From DATBLY01 sp036555125 (GTDB lineage Bacteria > Actinomycetota > UBA4738 > HRBIN12), in assembly GCA_036555125.1 (NCBI GenBank), contig DATBLY010000079.1:1-44055 (forward strand): a stretch of DNA of 44,055 nt, written 5' to 3'. A program made the translations under genes and the position numbers. Below the pieces are notes generated by a model, which had not been told where the DNA came from, made no database searches, and was given only the letters and a program-made list of their open reading frames with translations. Shown piece by piece: positions 39,157 through 44,055 of the stretch. Each line of letters begins with the position of its first letter. The stretch's first letter is position 1.

Positions 39157-41712
39157 CTACTCGTACGCGATGGCCTCCAGCACGTTCAGTCGAGCGGCGC
39201 GGCGCGCCGGCGGGATCGCGGCCAGGACGCCCGCGAGGCCGGCGATCACCAGGTAGATCACCAGCTGACCGGCCGGGATCCGCAGCTCCGTCACGCCCTC
39301 GTTCGCGATCGCCTGCTGGAGCGACCACCCGAAGAAGATGCCGATCGCGAGTCCGAGCACGGCCCCCAGGATCGCGATGATCACCGACTCCCACCGGACC
39401 ATCCGCTTCACCTGCCGTCGGCTCATCCCGACCGCCCGCAACAGCCCGAGCTCGTGGGTCCGCTCCAGGATCGACAGGGAGAGGGTGTTCATGATGCCGA
39501 ACAGCGCGATCAGGATCGCCATGAACAACAGCGCGGTGACCAGCCCGAGGAGCTGGTTGATGAACCCGGCCTGCTTCTCGCGGAAGGCGGCCTGGTCCTG
39601 CACCTCGATGTTGCCGAAGGGCTCGGTCACCGCCTCGATGCCCCGTTGGACCGCCGCGGGATCGGCGCCGTCGGCGACCGTGACCATCGCGAACGAGTCG
39701 AGCTGCTGGGTGAAGAACCCCTCGTAGGCGTCGAGCGACACGACGTAGTCGCCGACGACACCGTTCTCGGTGAAGATGCCCCCAACGACGAGCGGGGTGT
39801 CGCCGATCGTGGAGAACGACGCCGGCACCTCGTCACCGACCGTCCATCCGTTGTCCTCCGCGACCAGATCGTGGACCAGGACCGTGTGGTCGTCGGCGAG
39901 CGAGTCGACCGACCCGGACGTCAGGTCGATCGACGTGACCGCCCCCAGGGTCGCGGGATCCGTGCCCGTCAGGAACGAGGTCTGGTCGTTCACGCGGAAC
40001 CCGCCCTGGCGGAACTGCGCGACCGTCTGGACGCCGTCGACGCCCGCGACCTGCTCCGCGACGTCGGGGCTGAACGGGGTGAACGAGCTCGTCGACAGGA
40101 TGAAGTCCGCCTTCAGGGTCTCCGCCAGCGCGGCATCGAACGATGCCTTCAGCGACGCGGAGAGGATCGCGACCATGGCGACGAGCCCGAGGCCGATCAT
40201 CAGCGCGGACGCGGTCGACGATGTCCGGCGAGGGTTGCGCATCGCGTTCTCGCGTCCCAGACGCGCCTGGACGCCCAGCCCCCGGATCGGGGCGCCGATC
40301 GCGCCCGCGAGCCGGCGGGCCACCAACGGGGCGAGCATGGAGACCCCGATGAAGGTCGCGGCCGCCCCGAGCCCGATCAGCGCGCCGGCGTTGGACTGGT
40401 TCCCGAACAGCCCGTACAGCAGCGAGGCGATCCCGAGTCCCAGCACCACACCGCCGGCGATCAGCCGGCGATGCAGCGACCCGTCGGCGGCGCCCTCCTG
40501 GGAGGTCCGCATCGCCTGCAGCGGCGCGACGCGCGAGGCACGACGAGCCGGCAGGATCGACGAGACCACCGTCACCACGGTGCCGACCAGCAGGGCCACG
40601 ACGATCGTTCGGGGTTCGAGCTGCGTGGACGTGCTGGGCAGGTCGATGCCGAACGCCGCGAGGAGCCCCTGCAACAGGACCGCGATGCCCAGGCCCGCGA
40701 CGATCCCGAGGATCGATCCCACCAACCCGACGATCAGCGCCTCCAGGACGACCGACGACAGCACCTGTCCCGAGCTGGCCCCGAGCGCGCGCAGCAGGGC
40801 AAGTTCGCGCGTCCGCTGCGCCACGATGATCGAGAACGTGTTGAAGATCACGAACGCGCCGACGAACAGCGCGATGAACGCGAACACGAGCAGCGTGGTG
40901 CGGAAGAACCCGAGCGCCTCCTTCAGCTGCTGCGATTGCTCGTCGGCCACCGCGGCGCTCGTGACGGCCTCCACGTCATCCGGCAGGACCTGCTGGATCC
41001 GGTTCCGCAGCTCCACCTCGCTCACGCCCGGCTCGGCCACGACGTCGATCTCGTCGAACTCGCCCTCACGATCCAGGACGCGCTGCGCGGTCGGGGTATC
41101 GAACAGGACCAGGGTGGCGCCCGCGAGGTTGTCGGCGTTGCCGAACCCCACCACCCCGGAGATCGTGAACTCACCGGGCGGGCCCTGGAACAGGATCCGG
41201 ATCCGCTGGCCGACGCTGAGGTCGTGCTCCTTCGCCGTCGCGGCATCGACGACGACATCGTCGGCACCCGTGGGTGCCGAGCCGGACCGGAGCTCCAGCG
41301 ACGCGTTCGCGACCACGTTCCAATTGGTGCCGAGCGTCGGCGGCCCCACGCCCCCGATCGCCTCTCCCGTCGCCGGGTCGACCATCTGCGCGTAGCCCCC
41401 GACGCCTCCCTCGGCCGCCGCCACGCCGGGGACGGCCTCGACGGTGGCCACGAGGTCCTCCGGGACCGGGCTCCGCTCCGCGCCTCCGCCCCCGCCCGGA
41501 CCGGCCTCGCTCGCATCGAACGCCGAGACCGATCGCACGATCACGTCGCTGCCCGACGCCACCTGCGTGAACAGGTCGTCGAACGCCTCGTTCATCGTGT
41601 CGGTCAGGACGAACGTCCCGGCCACGAAGCCGACGCCGAGGACGATCGAGAGCGCGGTCCGGATCAGCCGGCGCTTGCGCGCCATCAGGTCCTTCAAGGT
41701 GGTCCGCAGCAC
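39157..41712 (-). CDS. ABC transporter permease, MacB/FtsX type (duplicated)
   Basis: An 851-residue permease with two FtsX modules. TM1 (about residues 15-37) leads into a first extracytoplasmic MacB-type domain (about 40-250) and a three-helix FtsX module. A further helix leads to a second extracytoplasmic domain (about 510-690) and a C-terminal FtsX module ending AIPPARRAARLNVLEAIAYE; the first module ends with the matching ILPARRASRVAPLQAMRT. This architecture belongs to exporters of lipids, lipoproteins or peptides, not importers. GTG 41712 lies 3 nt past the ATPase stop. The substrate is unknown. Confidence 0.92.
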   Translation of the reverse strand: MLRTTLKDLMARKRRLIRTALSIVLGVGFVAGTFVLTDTMNEAFDDLFTQVASGSDVIVRSVSAFDASEAGPGGGGGAERSPVPEDLVATVEAVPGVAAAEGGVGGYAQMVDPATGEAIGGVGPPTLGTNWNVVANASLELRSGSAPTGADDVVVDAATAKEHDLSVGQRIRILFQGPPGEFTISGVVGFGNADNLAGATLVLFDTPTAQRVLDREGEFDEIDVVAEPGVSEVELRNRIQQVLPDDVEAVTSAAVADEQSQQLKEALGFFRTTLLVFAFIALFVGAFVIFNTFSIIVAQRTRELALLRALGASSGQVLSSVVLEALIVGLVGSILGIVAGLGIAVLLQGLLAAFGIDLPSTSTQLEPRTIVVALLVGTVVTVVSSILPARRASRVAPLQAMRTSQEGAADGSLHRRLIAGGVVLGLGIASLLYGLFGNQSNAGALIGLGAAATFIGVSMLAPLVARRLAGAIGAPIRGLGVQARLGRENAMRNPRRTSSTASALMIGLGLVAMVAILSASLKASFDAALAETLKADFILSTSSFTPFSPDVAEQVAGVDGVQTVAQFRQGGFRVNDQTSFLTGTDPATLGAVTSIDLTSGSVDSLADDHTVLVHDLVAEDNGWTVGDEVPASFSTIGDTPLVVGGIFTENGVVGDYVVSLDAYEGFFTQQLDSFAMVTVADGADPAAVQRGIEAVTEPFGNIEVQDQAAFREKQAGFINQLLGLVTALLFMAILIALFGIMNTLSLSILERTHELGLLRAVGMSRRQVKRMVRWESVIIAILGAVLGLAIGIFFGWSLQQAIANEGVTELRIPAGQLVIYLVIAGLAGVLAAIPPARRAARLNVLEAIAYE

Positions 41713-41715
41713 GGC

Positions 41716-42465
41716 TCAGGACTCCAGGGACTTCAGGCGATCCAGGACCGAGTCCGTCGTGGGGGCGCGCATCTCGTCGACGACGGCCCCGTCCGCCAGG
41801 AAGACCACCCGGTCCGCGAAGCTCGCGGCGTTCGCGTCGTGGGTGACCATGACGATCGTCTGTCCGTGATCCGTCACGGCCGACCGGAGGAACGCGAGCA
41901 GCTCGTGCCCCGAGCGGGAGTCGAGGTTGCCGGTGGGTTCGTCCGCGAAGACGATCTCGGGCCTCGAGACGAGCGCGCGGGCGCCGGCCACGCGCTGCTG
42001 CTGACCACCGGAGAGCTCGCCCGGCCGGTGCGTCAGCCGGTCGGCCAGGCCCACGGTCGCGACCACCTGATCGAACCATGCGCGATCCACGTCCCGGCCG
42101 GCGATGTCGAGCGGGAGCGTGATGTTCTCTCGCGCGGTCAGCGTCGGGACCAGGTTGAACGTCTGGAAGACGAAGCCGACCTTGTCCCGGCGGAGCTCGG
42201 TCATCTTCTTCTCGGAGAGCTCGGTCAGATCGACGTCGCCGATGTACACCTTGCCGGTCGTCGGCGTGTCGAGACCGGCCAGGCAATGCAGCAGGGTCGA
42301 CTTCCCCGAGCCGGACGGTCCCATGATCCCGGTGAACTCGCCGGCGGCGAGCTCGAGCGTGAGCCCCGCGAGCGCCACCACCTCGGCGTCGCCCTCGCCG
42401 TAGACCTTCCGCAGATCCACCGCGCGCGCGGCGGCGGTGTCGGGCCTCGTCGGTACAGCCTCCAT
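41716..42465 (-). CDS. ABC transporter ATP-binding protein, LolD/MacB type
   Basis: A 249-residue nucleotide-binding subunit for the neighbouring permease. Walker A is GPSGSGKS (residues 49-56), with the Q-loop VFQTFNL, signature LSGGQQQR, Walker B IVFADEPTGNLD and H-loop MVTHDANAA. The EPTGNLDSRSG form is typical of MacB/LolD-type ATPases. Its ATG follows GGGGGA by about 4 nt. A weak -10-like CATCCT lies in the 39-nt gap to the upstream hydrolase. Confidence 0.95.
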   Translation of the reverse strand: MEAVPTRPDTAAARAVDLRKVYGEGDAEVVALAGLTLELAAGEFTGIMGPSGSGKSTLLHCLAGLDTPTTGKVYIGDVDLTELSEKKMTELRRDKVGFVFQTFNLVPTLTARENITLPLDIAGRDVDRAWFDQVVATVGLADRLTHRPGELSGGQQQRVAGARALVSRPEIVFADEPTGNLDSRSGHELLAFLRSAVTDHGQTIVMVTHDANAASFADRVVFLADGAVVDEMRAPTTDSVLDRLKSLES

Positions 42466-42504
42466 CGGGTCCCCCAGGATGCGTCGTGGTCCGGAACCCT
42501 CAAC

Positions 42505-43299
42505 CTACGGGCTGAGGATGCGTTCCGCCCAATCCAGGACGGCGGACGCCGGCGTCTGCCAGTCGGGTTCCAGCGTGATCAGGTGCGCGTGCCCGGTGAA
42601 CGTCCGGTGAACCGCCCGGTAGCGCCGGACCATCTTCGGCTGAAGGCCCGGCGGGGAGATGCGGTCGTCGGCCGCCGACACCACGAGGACCGGTGCTCGG
42701 ATCTTCGACGCGTCGACCTTCACGGCTCCGAGCGCGATCTGCCGTGCGGCGACGCCCGAATCCACCACGGACGACGCGAACCACGCGTCCCCGTCTTCGG
42801 GGGCGAGCCGGTTCATGATGATCCGCTCCTGAGCCTCGCGCCCCGGCCGGAAGGCCCGACCCCGGAGCATCCGCGACAGGTACGGGCCCGACGAGCGGAC
42901 CACCGGCCCCGACAGGGAGACGATCCCGCGCGGCGGGATCGGGCACATCAGCACCAGGGCGCGAACGCGCGGATCGGAGCCCACCATCTGCGCGACGAGG
43001 CTCCCCATCGAATGGCCGACGAGGACGACCTGACCCAGCTCGTCCAACGTCGCCCGGACATCCCGGGCGAAGTCCTGCATCGAGGCGCGCCCCACGTCGG
43101 TCCCGGGCCGGCTCCCGTCACGGCCTCGGAGGTTGAGCGCCCAGCCATCCCACCCCCGCTCCGCCGCGAACGGCAGGTACCTGGCGAACAACGACGCGGA
43201 CGCCCACAGCCCGTGGACGAACAGGACGGGGATGGGCTTCGCCTCGCCGACGGGCGCCGCGTGCTCGGCGGTGAGGTCCCCGACGGTCTCGCGCGTCAT
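42505..43299 (-). CDS. Alpha/beta-hydrolase fold protein (lysophospholipase-like)
   Basis: A 264-residue hydrolase. The elbow VGHSMGSLVA carries Ser97, the acid is in SAADDRISPP and the His in TGHAHLITLEPDW. The LFVHGLWASASLF and NLRGRDGSRPG regions resemble monoacylglycerol-lipase-like proteins, but substrate is not determined by sequence. It begins 14 nt past the small gene at 43314 and both are probably co-transcribed. Confidence 0.9.
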   Translation of the reverse strand: MTRETVGDLTAEHAAPVGEAKPIPVLFVHGLWASASLFARYLPFAAERGWDGWALNLRGRDGSRPGTDVGRASMQDFARDVRATLDELGQVVLVGHSMGSLVAQMVGSDPRVRALVLMCPIPPRGIVSLSGPVVRSSGPYLSRMLRGRAFRPGREAQERIIMNRLAPEDGDAWFASSVVDSGVAARQIALGAVKVDASKIRAPVLVVSAADDRISPPGLQPKMVRRYRAVHRTFTGHAHLITLEPDWQTPASAVLDWAERILSP

Positions 43300-43313
43300 C
43301 GGAATGCGACGCG

Positions 43314-43526
43314 TCAGGCGGCCGGGTGCTCGATCAGGGCGACCACCCGAGCGGCGAGGAAGCGGGCCGTCCGAACCGCGGTCCCGCCCCTGGTCACCTC
43401 GGTCACCTCGATCGTGGTGCGGCCCGTCGTGACCTCGACCCGGCGGCCGGCGCGCGTCGCGACCACCTCGAACGTCTGAACCCCGTTCCCGATATCCACG
43501 GTGATCTCGACACGGTCCCCCCGCAT
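43314..43526 (-). CDS. Small protein of unknown function
   Basis: A 70-residue protein. It alternates charged and hydrophobic residues in short likely beta-strands (VEITVDIG, TFEVVATR, RRVEVTTG, TIEVTEVT) and ends in a helix (AVRTARFLAARVVALIEH). It has no signal peptide, membrane helix or cysteine, and I recognise no family. The ATG at 43526 has no ribosome site. TACGAT ends 6 nt before it, the same layout as lemA, which supports a real leaderless gene. It lies between tRNA-Val and the hydrolase. Confidence 0.7.
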   Translation of the reverse strand: MRGDRVEITVDIGNGVQTFEVVATRAGRRVEVTTGRTTIEVTEVTRGGTAVRTARFLAARVVALIEHPAA

Positions 43527-43532
43527 GGGCCG

Positions 43533-43538
43533 ATCGTA
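43533..43538 (-). promoter_or_regulatory. -10 element (TACGAT) of a probably leaderless promoter
   Basis: TACGAT ends 6 nt before the ATG of the small gene at 43314-43526. The spacing matches that at lemA and at the pgsA-like gene. It lies within the 44-nt gap after the tRNA, which also holds the palindrome GATGCCGGCATC (43551-43562). Confidence 0.45.
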
Positions 43539-43570
43539 GGCCGTGGGAGCGATGCCGGCATCTCGGTCGG

Positions 43571-43642
43571 TGGGCGCGGCAGGTTTTGAACCTGCGACCT
43601 CTCGCGTGTGAGGCGAGCGCTCTCCCGCTGAGCTACGCGCCC
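43571..43642 (-). tRNA. tRNA-Val (anticodon CAC)
   Basis: The minus strand folds into a complete cloverleaf of 72 nt: acceptor GGGCGCG/CGCGCCC, D-arm GCTC/GAGC, anticodon stem CTCGC/GCGAG with loop CTCACAC (anticodon CAC, reading GTG), a 5-nt variable loop and T-arm GCAGG/CCTGC with loop TTCAAAA. The discriminator is A. The terminal CCA is not encoded. Confidence 0.97.
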
Positions 43643-43654
43643 GGTCGGTCCGTC

Positions 43655-43660
43655 AGCCTA
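43655..43660 (-). promoter_or_regulatory. -10 element (TAGGCT) upstream of tRNA-Val
   Basis: TAGGCT fits TANNNT and lies 12 nt before the tRNA 5' end, predicting a 5' leader of about 5-6 nt to be removed by RNase P. No clear -35 is visible. Confidence 0.4.
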
Positions 43661-43704
43661 GCAAGTCGGACCCCCGTCCCCCGAGATGACGGGCCCGCGC
43701 CCGG

Positions 43705-43744
43705 ATAGAAAGACGGCGGCACGTGCCCGCGTCGTGCCGCCGTC
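43705..43744 (-). terminator. Intrinsic terminator downstream of the DinB-family gene
   Basis: On the minus strand an 11-bp perfect stem GACGGCGGCAC/GTGCCGCCGTC (43734-43744 with 43712-43722) with an 11-nt loop is followed at once by TTTCTATC. It is the only hairpin with a U-rich tail I found in the window. It lies 100 nt past the stop at 43844 and before the tRNA promoter, so it separates the two. Confidence 0.75.
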
Positions 43745-43843
43745 ACGCGCCGGCCCACAAGGGCGCGGCGCGCCCGGAGTGTCCCACGATGACACGACAC
43801 CTGCAAGGTCGAGTTGGCGGGGCGAACGCCCAGCGTGTGAGCC

Positions 43844-44055
43844 CTAGGCGTCGAACACCCGGCCGTCCGACAGGCCGAGGTCCCACACGTCGATCGCGGG
43901 AGGGGTGAGGCCCAGCGCGGTCAGGCCCGTGCACACCTGGCTCCGATGGTCCGAGCCGTGGTGCAGCACCTGCGCCAGCCGGATCCCGATCGGCGCGTGG
44001 CCCTCCGTCCCGTCGTCGCGATGGGCCAGCACGACCTCATCGGGATCGGTGCGGG
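43844..44055 (-). CDS. DinB-family protein, C-terminal part (runs off the window)
   Basis: The frame is open from the right edge of the window to a TAG at 43844, giving the last 70 residues of a protein whose start lies beyond 44055. The segment GIRLAQVLHHGSDHRSQVCTGL matches the last helix of DinB-like four-helix-bundle proteins, with His residues that usually take part in metal binding, followed by the common GLTPPAIDVWDL ending. DinB-like proteins include thiol-dependent metalloenzymes and damage-induced proteins; the role here is unknown. GTG 44032 could be taken for a start but the coding frame clearly continues upstream. Confidence 0.75.
   Translation of the reverse strand, partial: RTDPDEVVLAHRDDGTEGHAPIGIRLAQVLHHGSDHRSQVCTGLTALGLTPPAIDVWDLGLSDGRVFDA

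Noticed and set aside
37462..43479. A 2005-codon open frame on the plus strand
   Set aside because: It runs antisense to thrS, the ABC exporter and a hydrolase, all clearly coding. Its translation is Arg/Asp/His/Val-rich with no domain, as expected for the complement of high-GC codons.
1..44055. CRISPR arrays, insertion sequences, integrases, prophage genes or toxin-antitoxin pairs
   Set aside because: None seen. No direct-repeat arrays or transposase-like translations occur on either strand.

Overview
The window is about 70% GC and gene-dense. It looks like a chromosomal segment of an uncultured, deep-branching member of the Actinomycetota. Three things point there: the conserved block thrS-HIT-pgsA-acyltransferase-pimA-pdxST-yebC-ruvCAB-yajC-secDF-apt-rel-dtd-hisS-aspS; genes for phosphatidylinositol-mannoside-type lipids and an F420/flavin PPOX oxidoreductase; and TANNNT -10 elements placed so close to start codons that the transcripts are probably leaderless. 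I cannot assign a genus or family. I see no phage, insertion sequence or CRISPR array. Every gene except the EF-G2 gene (33774-35864) lies on the minus strand, so each region is transcribed from right to left.

Layout, left to right. 1-6017: type IV pilus genes (two prepilins, pilC, pilT, pilB) plus a Roadblock/LC7-like protein. 6096-10268: mltG, ruvX, alaS. 10291-10923: a pair of small membrane proteins, one of the DUF948 type. 11006-16326: rarA, a PPOX protein, aspS, hisS and a metallo-beta-lactamase-fold hydrolase, a tight operon. 16401-19724: dtd, rel, apt. 19721-23932: secF, secD, an HD-domain protein and yajC. 24026-28435: ruvB, ruvA, ruvC, yebC, pdxT, pdxS. 28526-31159: a DUF3048 lipoprotein-like gene, htpX and lemA. 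31164-33729: pimA-like, patA-like and pgsA-like lipid genes. 33774-35864 (+): EF-G2. 35868-39132: alpha/beta hydrolase, HIT protein, thrS. 39157-42465: a MacB/FtsX-type ABC exporter. 42505-43526: hydrolase and a small unknown protein. 43571-43642: tRNA-Val(CAC). 43844-44055: the 3' end of a DinB-family gene. No stretch over 300 bases lacks a gene. The largest gap (43643-43843) holds the tRNA promoter and a terminator.

How the parts work together. Much of the window serves translation and its quality control: four aminoacyl-tRNA synthetases, D-aminoacyl-tRNA deacylase, YebC, EF-G2, tRNA-Val and the stringent-response enzyme Rel. A second theme is the envelope: SecDF-YajC translocation, type IV pili, MltG, HtpX/LemA, inositol-lipid mannosylation and an ABC exporter. 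Genes are coupled by at least twelve 4-nt stop/start overlaps, nine of them GTGA, and several operon heads appear leaderless. The two prepilins differ in carrying consensus Shine-Dalgarno sites.

The most unusual features are: (1) SecD, which carries a block of about 180 residues made of five degenerate Cys-X9-11-Cys repeats in its extracytoplasmic domain; (2) a 99-nt structured element closed by a 15-bp helix in the pilC-pilA gap; (3) a CDP-alcohol phosphotransferase in the PI-synthase position that has lost its first two metal-binding aspartates; and (4) divergent -10 elements of that gene and EF-G2 that overlap by five bases.
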